This document shows positions 25,201 to 38,019 of a stretch of DNA of 64,000 nt, piece after piece. The number at the start of each line of letters is the position of its first letter. Within the stretch, counting starts at the first letter, position 1. The notes under the pieces were generated by a model, which was not told where the DNA came from, made no database searches, and was given only the letters and a program-made list of their open reading frames with translations. Source of the stretch: Echinococcus granulosus (taxonomy: Eukaryota > Platyhelminthes > Cestoda > Cyclophyllidea > Taeniidae). The position numbers and the translations under genes were made by a program. The stretch covers positions 62,915-126,914 of the forward strand of contig NW_020170502.1 of assembly GCF_000524195.1 (NCBI RefSeq), written 5' to 3'.

Positions 25201-27473
25201 GTAAAGATGAATGAGGAAACCAGCGCGAAAGTCGTGGAAGAGACTCCACATGCGGGTCCTACCCATGTACATCATTTAAAAGACCATCGGGATATTCGGC
25301 AATTCTAACTTTTCTTCGAAAAAACCGCATCTCTCAACAATAGTTTGTCGACTGACTTGTGATTAGGACCGACATCTGAAGGTCAAAGTCAGTAAATCGA
25401 ACAAGCAAGTCACTGATTATAACCCGAATGACCCACTATCTCTCTACGCATCTGAGGCACACCTCAAGTTATTCTCCTTTATGGGGATGTGCCTGCTGTG
25501 GAGTGCCGAGGCAAGTGTTCGCCTCTAGGAGGTCAGACGGCAATTAGGGCTGATACTCATCTACAGGTCAAGGATGAACTAGAAAAGCTTCGACTTGAGA
25601 AAAGGTTAGGAAACAGATCTTTTTTGCTAAAAAAGGCGCCAAAAGATACAAAAGGGATACAGCACCGTTGCCACTGTACCCTCCCTCCTCCGTTCCATGC
25701 TTCCTTAGGCAATAATTGGTTCCTTGCCTTGGCACCGGACAACCGCAAAGTGGGAAAGTGATGAAAAAACCGGTTAAATTCACGCCCTTTTGAGCACATT
25801 TGGTAAATTAAAAGTCTTTTGAAACAAGTTGGACACTTTGTACTTGTTTATTTTCTGTGGCCCTTAGTCACGGCGACCAGAGCGTCCGCGTTAGTGGACA
25901 CAAACCAGGCCGTGGTTCGCGGGCATACTTAGTAAGTCACCCCGCCCCGCCCCACCCCGACCCCCAATCCCCACCTCAACAACGCAGTAATCCAAAAGGT
26001 TTCAAGCTAGGAGGCCCTGGAGTGACAAGCTCATGGGAACTTTTATACGAACCCTGAAAAGGAGAGAAGAGTCCTTTGGAAGCCTCAAAGACCATCCAGG
26101 AGGTAGGCTTTCTCCTCTGCGAGGGAGGAAGAGGACACATTCCACGTGGGTAAAGAACTCTTGATTAACAAGAGAATTTTTGTGTTTTTAACCGGCCTCT
26201 AATGGAAAGGTTTTACCTACTTTTCCATTGCTTCTGCAACTCTCCTTTCCTTTGTTGAGGCGAAAAATCGAGACAAAAGAAAAGGAAGAAAGTCTTTCCA
26301 AATGCCAACTTTTGAACTCTTTGAAGCTCTGCGCTGTAGGCGGCTAACTTTGCCCTTCTTTCCATCCACGCTGGTGGATTTATTACTTGCATTTTTAAAT
26401 GTTTTTTTTTGTCTGAATGGGAAGGAGAACGAAAAGGCAGCAGCAAATTTACTCCAATGTGTAAAAATCTTTCAGTCAAGAATAACTAACGAGGTGATTT
26501 GATTGGAGGGAGGAAAGAAGACAACGATTTGACAGAAATTGTTATTTATTTAATGCAAAAGCTTGCCCCTACCCTCCCACCTGTCATCCCCCACCTCCTG
26601 GAGCATTGGAAAAGTCCATCAAATGACTAAATAACCATCGGATTAGTGCTGGAAAATCCATTTCTGATTTAGGGCCTTCAAGTTCGTATAAAGTCAGTAA
26701 AGTGACAAAGTGGGTTGTCTTTCGGAGAGAATATTTTCATTAAGGGTGAAAATCAAGGGTCTCTTTACCTTTTTTCATCCCCTTCTCTCCGCTTTACCCT
26801 TGCTCCTCCCTGCCCCGATCCTCTCCCAGCCTCTCCCCTACCATTTAAGGTATCTTTGAAGGAGTAAGAGAAGTACCCTGGAGACCTCCAGCAAGCTTGT
26901 AAGTCTCCCTTTTTAACTCTAGAAGCAAAAAAATTCTCGTCGTGGCTGTCGTGCTTGTCACTTGTCAAAAATGGGTGCTAGTCGATGTACGAAGAGGTGT
27001 GAGGGGGGGGGGGGCGGATACAGGCAGGCTGAGGTGCCGCCCAGGGGAGTCGAATAAACTCGTTTTTTGGCGGCTATTTTCCGTCTCCTCCCCTTGGTAA
27101 ATGCTGTACAGCATCTACAACTTTAGAAGAACCTTTTTTACTCCTGCAAAGGAGACAGGCTGGTGCTCTACTTCTACAAGTTTAGCCACCACTTCATGAT
27201 ATGTGGGTTTTAGGTGAGAAGAATAGTACAAACCCTGGCAAATAGGTTGCATGAAGACATGGTTATGCGTCCTCTTCAGTCTCTACGTGTTTCTACAGGT
27301 CGGTGGCAGTGAGGTGAGCCAAGAAATACCACACAAACCGTTTTTTCATCTCCCGTCTTTTTCTACCCGCAATTCATTTAGTTTTGTCCCTCGAGGCGCA
27401 AATCGGGATGAGGGAGTGTCGCCTTTAAGTCATAAAAGGGGCACGACCCAGACGTAACGGGTTTCATTAGTTT
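25201..27473. other. Intergenic stretch, nothing firm
   Basis: Only short frames on both strands, a C/T-rich patch near 26570-26600, and the poly-G tract. No gene or RNA recognised. Confidence 0.4.
27003..27014. repeat. Poly-G tract
   Basis: Twelve consecutive G bases within a G-rich segment. Confidence 0.95.
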
Positions 27474-28367
27474 TTAAGGTGAAGAAACGAATTTCGGGCA
27501 ATTTTCGATTTGGAGGATGTCCAAAGGTTCTGACGTTGTCAAACGTGGCGATAATCTTAACCACGGAAAGAACAGGTGGGGGGGACACAAAGCGGCACCA
27601 TCATCAGGTGACCTTTTCTCTTCCCTCCAGTGGAATATCTTTTTATTGTGGCAGGAGTCCCCACCACCTGTGACAGCGCTACTCATTACTATCGAATTTG
27701 TCGTTTTTGCCACACATTCCTGTAAGGAGACAAGGAGAGGGTGAGGGGGAGAAAAAAATAATGCCTCCTTATCAAGGACTACAATCCATTGCCTTATCGG
27801 TGGCTCATTGTTAACGACTTTTTCCTTTGTTGTGGCTGAAACAATGTTACCTGCCTTATCTTCCACCAGGAGACGAGGAACAGTTTTTTGGTACACTTCA
27901 CACCACCAACCCGGTGGAAATCTTTGTTTAAAAAAGGAAGGACATGCATCCGTGGAGGTCGTTATTGTGCTCTCTACTCCTTCTACCCCCCCAAACACCT
28001 CCCTCTGCACGTATTTTAAGCCCTTACATCTCTGAAAATGTGGGTCAAAACAAATTTGATGTGAATCAAGTTTGTCGACTTTACACGCCAAAGTTGATTC
28101 AGCTTTAAGGCCACAAAATCCTCNNNNNNNNNNNNNNNNNNNNNNNNNNNNNNNNNNNNNNNNNNNNNNNNNNNNNNNNNNNNNNNNNNNNNNNNNNNNN
28201 NNNNNNNNNNNNNNNNNNNNNNNTAACAGAAGTTCACCTAATTGCCCTTTTGAGGATTTGTGTGCCGTGAAGGAAAATGGGACGTTAAGATCAACCTGAG
28301 CAACTTTTATGCAAGAAATGGAGCAATTTGGTGACGTATTTATAATTTTTTTTGAAATGTGCCCCAA
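27474..28367 (-). other. Long open frame interrupted by the assembly gap
   Basis: A minus-strand frame without stops runs through the run of N bases. The part left of the gap (28123-27474) is about 215 codons long, longer than expected by chance. The translation (VPRLLVEDKAGNIVSATTKE, PPIRQWIVVLDKEALFF) is only partly protein-like and has no domain I know. The other frames of this segment are also fairly open, so it may be a base-composition effect. Confidence 0.25.
28124..28223. other. Assembly gap of 100 N
   Basis: Exactly 100 N bases, the conventional size for a scaffold gap of unknown length. The true distance between the flanks is therefore unknown. Confidence 0.99.
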
Positions 28368-30240
28368 TTTTAGCCTTAAAAAGGTTGTCCTCTTGCAGTG
28401 TGAGACACACGCGTCTCTGCACAGTGCATATCAGTAAGGACAGGTGTTAAGAAGAGGGATAGAGGGGAAAAAAAAGGAATACACCGTTTAATTTTCATCC
28501 TCTGTAATTTTCTAATATCTGTTCAAGTGGTGTGAATTGGTCAGATAACCTCATGGTAAAAAAGTTCTTCCCTTTCCTATTGGTTGCCGCTTTCTACAGA
28601 GGGGAAGAAAATGGAATGTAGAAGGTAACTACACAGCCTACTTCTTTTTAAGGGGATTTAAATCGTCTCTCATCCTTCACATCTGCCTTCTGTTCTCTCC
28701 CGAAGGGGGTATGCCCATCCTACAGACATTCGTCTTCATTAGTGACTAGATTACGTTCTGACAGCTCCCTACACATTCATGATCCTTTTCTTCCCTTTTT
28801 TAGGTTTGAAACAGTCCATTTACTTAGACATTAGGGCCATTTAAAATTGCGTTACCAAGTCAGGAACCTTTAAATAATGGGTTTATTTATCGCACTGACA
28901 GATAATCACGTCACCATGGCTATTTTTCTGTCTAGATGGCTTATAAAGTTCCTTATTAAAAAAAAATAAGAATGCTTCTCTCTCCGGTTGGTGTGAAAAG
29001 ATGCGGGAAATTGGTGACGTAAGGGAAAGGGTGATAAATCTGAGAGGAAGTAAATGAGACCACAAGGTTCTACATCAATTTTCTTTCCTAATTTTCTGTC
29101 TATTTGCAGTAAGAACTTATGCCGTGTTATGCAAACAGAACAAACATCTTTTTTCCCTACTTAAAGCGCCATCTTCTGCATTCTCACCTACTTCATAGTT
29201 TGAGGGAAGTTTACTACTTATTTGGATTTAAGTAAACTTGTGCCTCATAGAAGCACCATGTCAATTTGTAAAGGTGAAAGCTCTTTTATCGACGCAAAAC
29301 ATAACACATGACGTAAAAATGCAGTTTACGCTAAACCCTACCCTCAAAAAGAAATGTCCCCCAAAAAGAACAAATTTTCGGGCACTACAATTTTTCTCAA
29401 ACCGAATACAAATTTGCTGATTCCGCTTTTGTAAAATATGCCGTTATCTGAGGCAAAAATTAGACCCTTGGTGTTTTTACCTCACTTTGAATTACCAGCT
29501 GTCAATTTCATGCAGGATTGTGAAAAGTCAAACAGAAGCAAAGTTCACTTGGTAATTGTGATGCATATACTGAAAGCGAGGAGGAAGAGGATGGAATATC
29601 TGCTCTCCATCTACTCCATAAGTGCAACTCCTTTCACAAATAAGTTCGACGTTACCACCTATGCAATTATGCCTGAATGGTCTCTTATCTAGTAGGGAGA
29701 TTTCATCCGTAGGTCATAGAAGGTCATGGTCAGAGCCAAAGCAGGAATTGACTTCAGGGCATAAGGAGAGGTGGGCGTGCCTCGGAAGAGTGGGGTGGGT
29801 AGTGAGCGGATCGTGCGAGGGATAATCGAGGATAGGCGTTGGATGCAATTTTACATCCCAAGTCATTTAAGACGCATTCACTAAACAGTGCTTTCCCTCC
29901 GATTTTTCCTTCGCGCATTTTAAAATTCTCACAAGAAACGAAGAAAACGTTGACAGAATTTGAAGCCCGTTGCCAGTTGTTTTTGGCGTTTGATTGTACA
30001 TCCTGCATGGAACAGATGGGAGCAGAACAAAGCAAAGGATATCGTACGATTTCTTTACAGCAAAAGTTAGCCGAAATCGTTAATTTCGAGGAGCTAAAAG
30101 ACTTCACTAATAGAAAAGGAAATGAGCGGTTCTCTAAAGCAATTCCCTTGTAGCTCCTCTTTTCCACTTGAATCTTTCGGGGGACTTTCATCATTTTTAC
30201 GGCTCAACCGTCGGACCGGACAAGATAAGTAGCTACTTAC
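28368..30240. other. Probable downstream part of gene C or intergenic DNA
   Basis: Further exons of gene C should lie to this side, but none could be placed. A plus-strand frame at 29839-30153 (LQQKLAEIVNFEELKDF) is protein-like without a proper start or splice sites. Confidence 0.3.
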
Positions 30241-32575
30241 CCTTCGAAAAAGCAAAATATCATCGATGTTAATAACTACCCTGTCGAATAACCTGTAATT
30301 TTGGGGGCATTTCTGATGCAGATCCTTAAAATGGTTTCCTGAACAGTTCAAAGTTTAGTATGATTCAGGAATAAGGCCTTTAAGTCGATACTTTCTACTA
30401 CTCTTCGTGTCAGGCCCTCTTAAGGAGCGATCGGATTTACCTCGACTCCAGAGCTGGCAGGGTCCAGCGCTTCGTCAGATTTTTTGGGCAAGAGGGTGCA
30501 GCCGAAAGCACTATCCAGAAGCGATCTGGACAGCACGACTCCAGAGGTGAAACTTCGGGAAGGCAGATGAGGACAAGCTCGGGAAATCTTCTATTCCTTC
30601 TTCCTTTCACCTTTGAAAAAAGAATTGTGTGCTGACTGACTTGTGACATATACTAGCCTCTGCGCTCTAACCTCCGATCTGCTTACCACTGAAATTCCAT
30701 TGATCATAAGACTAGCATCACATCATCCTCTAAGGGGTCAGACCCCTCCGTGTGAAGGTCAGGAGATGATTACGGCTAAGACTTGTCCACCCAAAACAAT
30801 CCTATCAGACTTGTTGAAGAAAAATTCTCTCCGAAATTGCCCACAGCGGCCAATCAGCGATGCAAAAATCCGACTCTAGCAAGGTAGTACAGACCACAAG
30901 AACTCACAGTGCGAAATTTATCCAAATCAACTTTTTCCTCTAGCTGGAATGGGAGGGGAGAAGCTGCCTCATCGCCCTCCTCCCCTTCATACCTCAAATA
31001 TCCCTTCCAGTGAGCATCACCCTTTCTAGGCGGACTACCTCATGCAAAGCAGTTAGTGGGTGAATAGAAGTGAAATTCGTATGCTTGTGTCCATTTAAGA
31101 AGGAATAATTACTTTTGAGTAAAGACAAATCCTTGATTAAGGCACATCAAGGATTTTTCTACATTTTGTTAATCATTTGTATTTAAGAAACTGCCCTCAC
31201 TTTATCCAAACACCAAATTAAATATACCTTTCTAAAATATCTAGCGCGTTGACCCAAGCGGTCAGTTAGATCTTCCAAGGGCGTTGTACCTCCACCCAGG
31301 GGCGGGGCCTTCAGTTTCGGCTGATCTGTGCCCTGGCAATGCATACCATTCGCTGTACTAATCTGACTTATTACAATCATGAAGAAAACTCAGGACGCTG
31401 TGTAGCCTCCTTTTCATCTTGAATGGTCTCATTTCACTTTTCTTCCAATTGCTTCAATTATGCCCAAATGGGATTCAAACAAGTACCAAATTGAATAAAG
31501 GTGATACCAAAAATAGAGTCGTTTAAGGATCTCCTATTACTTCTGTACACGGGATTAGCATTCCATATTTTGTGTGGATTATCACCTACACCTTTTTTTC
31601 GACGGTAAAGCAGATATAGGCTTTTGTGGAATATCTGAAGGCAGTATTAATTGCCGGATGAACGACGATAAAGGTGTAACTTAAGCTGGAATGTTCGTGA
31701 ATCAACGAATTACCAACAGCCTGCGATCGGGTCGAAAAAACAGGCAAAAGTATTGTAGACGAATGCCTACGAAACATTTTTGTCTGCTAAAATTCACCGT
31801 ACTGAGCATTTGTAAGTAGAGTGTCATGATTTGTAAGCAGTTTTACCTGGCAAGTTGAACAGCATATCTTTCGGCCTGAAATGAAGGCCGGCCTTATGTC
31901 ACAGGCCGGACTTCGTGGAAAGATGGTGTGCTACGTGAGCACGCTTTTGTCACCATTGCCACAGCTACTCAGTGGAGATTGCCAATTCCTATGGGAGCCA
32001 TCAGTGGGTGAGTTGGCAGCGCCGATTTGTTTTGTCCTACAGCTTCGACCACAACGCTGAGACTTCAGCAAATAACTTAAATAATAGCCCAAAATCGGTG
32101 GGCTATCATCTAAAGAGGTCACGACAATCCTGAATATGCCATACTTTTATATATGGGCAAAAATTACTACGTAATGGTGGGAGTTCCTCTTTTATACAGT
32201 TGTACACTGGTCACACAAATGAGTGAATTGATGCTTAAAGGGAAAAAATTGCAACAAAAACTGATACCCACGAGCACATCACGGATTGGACCAACCTTGG
32301 TGATGCATGGTAGGAGTTTTAACCGTCAGCCATGGACTGTGGTTGGGACACTGTCGTCGAAGTGTAAACAAATCACCAAGCGTGAATATAAACAATTGTT
32401 CTGTCCTTAAACTGTCACCCAACACCCCAGAAAATGCAAATCCACTCTTCCCCTCAGAAAGTAAGCTCACCAAGCTCCACCTGTGGTAATAGTTGGAATA
32501 AAAATACGGCCTAGGATCTTGCGAAACCCACGGCGGAGCGTACTCCACGCCCACCGACCTTCGGACTGTTAACAT
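30241..32575 (-). CDS. Gene C: minus-strand gene, at least four exons, product unrecognised
   Basis: Exons are 32575-32471, 31362-31228, 30610-30441 and 30292-30241, with phases 0, 0, 2 and 0 agreeing. Signals are AGCTTG|GTGAGC, AATAAGTCAG|ATTAG, TTTAGAAAG|GTATAT, CTTTTTTCAAAG|GTGAAAG, GTCGAG|GTAAAT, AATTACAG|GTTATT and CGAAGG|GTAAGT. The first exon starts at an ATG directly preceded by an in-frame TAA and encodes MLTVRRSVGVEYAPPWVSQD followed by an aromatic stretch (YFYSNYYHRW). The second encodes a PLGGGTTPLEDLTDRLGQRA segment. In the third exon two frames are open. The one fitting the strong acceptor is less protein-like than the alternative (SFTSGVVLSRSLLDSAFGC), which would need a poor acceptor at GGAATAG. 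The 3' end of the gene is not found. The first two exons are the most secure. Confidence 0.4.
31931..32076 (-). other. Possible extra exon of gene C
   Basis: After TTTGCTGAAG a minus-strand frame encodes SQRCGRSCRTKQIGAANSPT and then DGSHRNWQSPLSSCGNGDK before a TAG. It lies between exons 1 and 2 of gene C and is protein-like, but the only donor (AAAAGC|GTGCTC) is weak. It could be an alternative last exon. Confidence 0.25.
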
Positions 32576-32848
32576 TTATCTGAGAAAATGGAACGAAATA
32601 ATTCAAACCTTTTACTCGCCTATGCGATAATATGACGAAAAGCGTGTTTGATAAATTTTATTCGGCCGAACCGTCCATGTTAGAGAAAGAAGCCTAAGCA
32701 TTAATGCCACCATTGACCGTTCATTTCCTAACCGTTCTACCAATCACGTTGTGAGAAATCTAGGCGCTTGATTTAAATCGTCAAATCAGCTTGGGGAGGT
32801 CTGTATACCTTGAATTTGACACCTACCGTGGCTGCAGATAAACTACAG
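32576..32848. promoter_or_regulatory. Short divergent promoter region between genes C and D
   Basis: Only 273 bp separate the first codon of gene C (minus) from that of gene D (plus). Both starts are first-exon ATGs in these models, so the two promoters should lie here. A CCAATCACG motif occurs near 32740. No clear TATA box is seen. Bidirectional use is inferred from the layout alone. Confidence 0.35.
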
Positions 32849-35800
32849 ATGAATCTCCAGATGCACTACCTTGGTGTCCTTATCTCCCTAGGATTACTTA
32901 CCACCTGCGCAGTTAGTCTCACCTCCTATGAACGAAGTGAGTGATTAGATATTGTCAAGCCATAATTTGAGTTAAATGCCGTTTTACATTTTGCTCAGAA
33001 CTAAATAGAAAAGCCGGTCTGATGAAGGTACCATGCGTCTGGAGGCCTAGATACCACTTGCAAAATGTCAGGGAACGGATTATCCTAATCTAAAATAGGT
33101 TATGTAGAATACTTTTTAAAAGGGGTTTTGTTGTATTAAAGTACCAAAAAAGTGGATACTAAATCTTTCATTTTAATTTACTTCATGGTGTTTTACAAAA
33201 GCTGAATTAAATATTCAGTTGGGAAGTCTAATTTTATGCCATCATTGCGTGCCTTAAAATTAAATTAGTGGTTTACTAAAAAAATTTAGTTTTATTAAAA
33301 ACAATAGGGTGTTTAAGTTTGTGCATAAATTATTCGGAATCTCGTCTGGAAGTTCAATATTAATTGAGACATTGCACAACTACTTTGAGTCCATTTTATC
33401 AGAAAATGGAGTCTTCCGTGTCGGTAGGAGTCGCGTGATGGGAAATTTTTGCATGAGTAAAAATGATTGACAGAAGGTACTGCAGCTATTTTCTCCTCTA
33501 GAAGTGATTTGTGGTTTTGGCCAAACATGTAAACATAACCCATAAAATTGTCTTAAGCATTCAAGGAAAACGGTCAGGAAATATCGAAAATAGAGCTATT
33601 TAGAAATCACGCCGGTTCATACGTCAAATTTTTCGATCCATTGTATTATTCAGTGTTCATTATTCTCCATAACGTTTGTAAAATTCAAATAATGCAAAGT
33701 CTCTCAAATGATAGGCTTTATGACTAAGCGCTTCAAAAATAATAAAGCAAATAACCTGGAGGCGTTAAAAGTGGCCTTTTTAGTTTTTGTAGTTATTAAT
33801 ATTAGCCTATTTTGTTCATACAAGTGCTACCACAGTAATGCAGTGGAACTAAATTAAACAATGAAAAAAAAATCGGTTCCTTGAAGCTGCTGCAATTCCA
33901 AAAAATGCACTGCTTCTGTAATTTTTTTGCGCCAATACAGTTCTTATATCGTAAAAATTAATGTGCAACATTAACTCAGGTTATTTTTTATTGCTGTTTT
34001 GCACAAGACTATGGATGGTAAGAAGTCCGGTCAAGTAACAAAATTCTGGCCTACATCAGAGTAATCCATTCGCATAATAGGAATACACCTTATCCAAAAA
34101 ATTAGCCATCAATGCTTGGTGGAATTGACGGACCGTCGCGTTTCAAGATGGAAGCATGAGTCGCGAAGGAGGGATAGCTCGTGCATTTGCAAGTGCATTA
34201 GAAGAAACATCAAGTCTGTAAAGATCACCCTTATTGATATGCGCGCCTTCTCTGGGGTCGTGCGCAGGCATTCTGCTGTTTCGGCCGCATTGATGATAAG
34301 GAATGCAGCTTCCTGGTAGTAGTAGATCTGTCAGGAAAAAATGTTAAGGAGGCAGTGGTGTTCTTCAAGGTGAATATTTTTAAAGCGTCACTCGCCTTTT
34401 GACGCTAGAACTCTCTAAAGTGGGATGCAAACTCGATCTCCTCTTATCGTCACTTATCGCGCACTTTGGCCAAATTAGGGTGCAACGAGTCGGCGCGTAT
34501 TTTAGCCATTTACATCCAATATCCTCCTCTCTGGAAAAATGTTTTCATTCCATTTCGATGTTTTGTACTGTTCAGATCTTCCCTGAAGTAGTATTAATCG
34601 GTCTCATCGAGAACAATTCTTCATTTTTAGCGTGAAGAACCACCGAGAGTCTAAGGCCGTCGCCGGGTGGTTCTCTCACTAGGTGAAAGTTGGCGTGTTT
34701 TGACGTGCACTCAAACCAAAGAATGCACCCATCCATTTTGTTGCCATTAATTTTCGCTAAGATGCAATTATTTCGCTAAAAAGTGTAATAACTTCCCACC
34801 TCACAATGCTACTGAATCTGGATATCAGTAGGGGCTTATTTGTGTCCTTATTTCTGAGTGGATAAATCACTTAAAAAATCGAAGTATGTGATTACAGATA
34901 GGAAGGACTACCTTTTAACGCTTTTGCACATTTACATTGTAAAATTGCAAGTAGGTTAAAGTGCATAGGTTTGCATATTAAATGAGCCTTTAGTGTGTTA
35001 CTCACATTGTTTTATAAGCCAATCAAAAAGCACCAACTATTCTTCTTTATCCCTTAAGTAAAGTACTAAAGCACAGTTTTTTGGAAGGTTCAGTGATTTT
35101 TAACTGCTCCTGTGCAATAAATTCTCCCATTTTTTCACTCTTACCCAAACCTCGAGGGGGAAAGTAAGGGGCCATGGACTAAGTAAGGCGGAAGTGCCAA
35201 CAGTGTGTGACTTTTTCCATTGCCAAAATTCACGAAGTAAATGCACCCACTTCTGTCTGCAAAGGTTTTACGCCCTACAGCAACAATCTCAGTTGCTATG
35301 TTTGTGAGCCGGGATCGATGAACTTGACCAATAGGACGTACGTTCAATGGAAGATTGAGAACATGAGGTGCGAGGAGCCGACGGAGGATCTCCTTCAACT
35401 GTGGTCAGTTTTTATCATAAAAATAGCAGAAAATGCACTTTTTTGGGGATGGATTTATTTTTCCGCCTTTTTCACTTCAAATTCATTAAAAAGCTTCCTC
35501 ATGCGAGTTTTTTGTGGTAATTGTACCCCCAACGGTTATCTGAAGCCAAGAGAAGTCATAATGCTAGGATAGAAAGTGTCCTGCCGACGTATAGAAGGGC
35601 TGTGCGGCTACTGGCATGGCTCGGATGCTGAGAAGCCCGGCACAAGCACGGTGGCCGAGCCTTAAACCCTGAAGAAACCAAAATTTGGAGTGAAACAAAT
35701 GACCAAGGGGGGGATAAACCTTCTTCTTTAAATCACTGGAGTGCTGCATCTTGAACAACCTGCCTTTGACGATGGCTTAGCCGATCAAAGAGGTCACCTG

Positions 35801-38019
35801 GTTTTTTGAAATGGTCCACCGCAATTACCTGTTGCGATTGTTTATATTTATCCATCACAAAACCCCGGGATATACGTCATTCTCTCAGTACAATGGTCTT
35901 CACGGCCGCTCTCTTCTACCTCTCTTGCGTCATGAAGTAAGGGGGGGAAGACCTAAGCTTGTCTGCTTAGAGAGTTACTTTTACTTCGACTTCTAAGCAC
36001 CAGGAAACTGTCTTCAAATCCTCTTGTTGGGTATTTAAAGAAAATGATGTGGTAAAACGAATTATCTGGAAATGAGTTAAACTATTTGCTTTCGACGACC
36101 CGTGGTTTTCATCTTAACAAATTATATATCATCACCGAAACATGTCAGAGCTCTGGAATTGTTCTTTCTGCTATAACCGGGATGGAAAGCAAGCATATGA
36201 GCTCATGGTTTATCAGCCCGATCTTCGCCTCTTTCATGTGCTACTGACCGACGGACGGACAGAGGATTAATGTACTTTTTGTAGCATCCGAAATTGTCCT
36301 CCTTTATCCCCAAGCTATGCGATTACTATCGTCACACTTCTAAGGACCAAATCACCTCATCACCTGCTTCATGGACTAAAGACGAGGTTGCTCACTAGGA
36401 GGCTTCCATCTGCTCACGATTTAATGGCAACTGCGGCTTGAAGCTGTGTACTCGACACACTCGAACGTACACAAGTAACACTTATGTTTGTGGAACAACC
36501 AAGCAATTCACGAGTAGCTTTGCTCTTTCGTTATGATGCAGAGGAGTTTCTGCCTCACTCTCATCCTCAGTCTCCTTAGATCTCTGATCCTAGGCTTTCT
36601 CGGCTCAGCTAATTTCGCGTGAAAGGGAACAGATGATTGAGAAATAAAAATTGGCCCCTAATGGGGGTTGTTGGAGCTAGGGGAGTGTGTTTTGTTGTTT
36701 CTCAAGGCAAAATGTCATCCACAGTAGGGCCAAAGATAATTTAAACAGCAAATACAGGAAAATTGGGTCAACACAGGAAGTGAACACAGACACGGTGCTC
36801 TGATTGAGCCCACATTATCTAGAAAATGTACTCGAAGACCTGTATCTTATTTGCTTCGAATCAAATCCCAACAGCATCTGTCCCCACAAGTAGCAGGGAG
36901 GCAAAACTAAAGACAGCAAAACTATCGGTGGAGTAAGCGGGGGTGGCAGCACCAGTGGTGAAAATTTGGTTATGTGAAACGGTGGATCACCAGATGGAGT
37001 TAGAGGCGGTGGAAGTCACACCTGTAAAGCTGGCTATCAACGCAGTGGAGGCAGAAACAACACAAGCGGACATATTTTTTGGCCTTTTTAACTGCCACTA
37101 GCAAAGCCTACTTTTGTTTCTTACTGAATTATTTTAAGTAGCAACTCCAAACACAGCAGCCTATCCTCTACAAAATCAGATTTGTATTGCAGAAGAAGCT
37201 TCCTTTTGCGGCCCAACAAAAGTAACACATGAATGGCAAACTTAAGATTAGATGGTACAGAATCAGATTCTTACTAGCTAGCATAATTCAAATAAAAATT
37301 TTACCCACTAACCGGAAAACTTACATTTCCCGAAATAATCTCCAAATTTTTATTCCCTTTTGCTTATTTTTCTTAGCGAGGAGACGGAAATATTTAAACC
37401 ACGAGGTTGTGGGAAACTCGTTACAAAGTCCTATCAGCAGATCAATTTCGGTGGAGAAAGAGGTTTGTTTTCATTTCGTAGATACATTACAGCGCTTGAC
37501 TTAAAATAACCTCCAAAGCTTGGAACAAAGGAGCAAAAACAGAAGCTCTAGTGTCAAACACTAGACTTGTGCATTTTTGGAGCACTCTTTTAAACTACTT
37601 TTGTAATTTTAAGTCCTTTTCGCCACTACTGCTACCTTACCTCATCGGGTGACCAAAAAGACTTTAGTAGTTCCCAAATTTGCTCGCCGTAGTGCTTACA
37701 CTACTTATTTCCTCAGATTTCAATGGAATTTTTCACTTAGGCACGGTGTTCACACAAAGCGGATACAAAGACTGTTTTTTTTTCTCTAAAAAGTTTGTTG
37801 ATTGTAGAGGTCAAATTAGTGCGTCGCTTCTGTGCCAGTTCTGGAATGAATCTCGACGAGCAGAAGTGTGTGATGACGATGTCGCAAGGCCGTTGGACGG
37901 AGATGTGCGTGTGTGGAGGTGAAGCGTGCAACGGCGTAGGTCACGCAGCCGCCTCATTTCTCTCCATCGTCAGTCCCCTCCTCCTCCTCCCCCTTCTCCC
38001 CCTCGTACACATCGCATAA
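32849..38019 (+). CDS. Gene D: GPI-anchored Ly-6 protein, Quiver/sleepless-like
   Basis: Exons are 32849-32936, 35265-35403 and 37839-38019 (stop TAA), giving about 135 residues. Splice sites are CGAA|GTGAGT, CTTCTGTCTGCAAAG|GT, CTGTG|GTCAGT and CGCTTCTGTGCCAG|T. Phases 1 and 2 match. Exon 1 encodes a signal peptide (MHYLGVLISLGLLTTCAVS). Exon 2 encodes the start of an LU (Ly-6/uPAR) fold with the hallmark LSCYVC, an N-glycosylation site (NLT) and MRCEEP. Exon 3 gives KCVMTMSQGRWTEMCVCGGE then ACN, the Cys-x-Cys...Cys-Asn ending typical of Quiver (SLEEPLESS) proteins, where it reads CMTEGRGSGRMCFC..CN. A hydrophobic tail (LLLLPLLPLV) ends the protein, as required for GPI attachment. Quiver proteins modulate potassium channels and acetylcholine receptors in insects; the role here is inferred only from the fold. 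It has eight cysteines after cleavage, fewer than Quiver, so an exon may be missing. Confidence 0.7.
33987..33992 (-). terminator. Polyadenylation signal AATAAA of gene E
   Basis: TTTATT on the plus strand reads AATAAA on the minus strand, about 117 nt past the TGA of the last gene E exon, the usual spacing. Confidence 0.4.

Noticed and set aside
29839..30153. Plus-strand frame of 104 codons
   Set aside because: Starts at TTG, has no good acceptor or donor, and overlaps an open minus frame; no family recognised.
30241..30292. NIDDILLF resembling the YxDD box of a reverse transcriptase
   Set aside because: Asparagine replaces the aromatic residue, no other reverse-transcriptase motif flanks it, and it sits in a segment with consensus splice sites; treated as a gene C exon.
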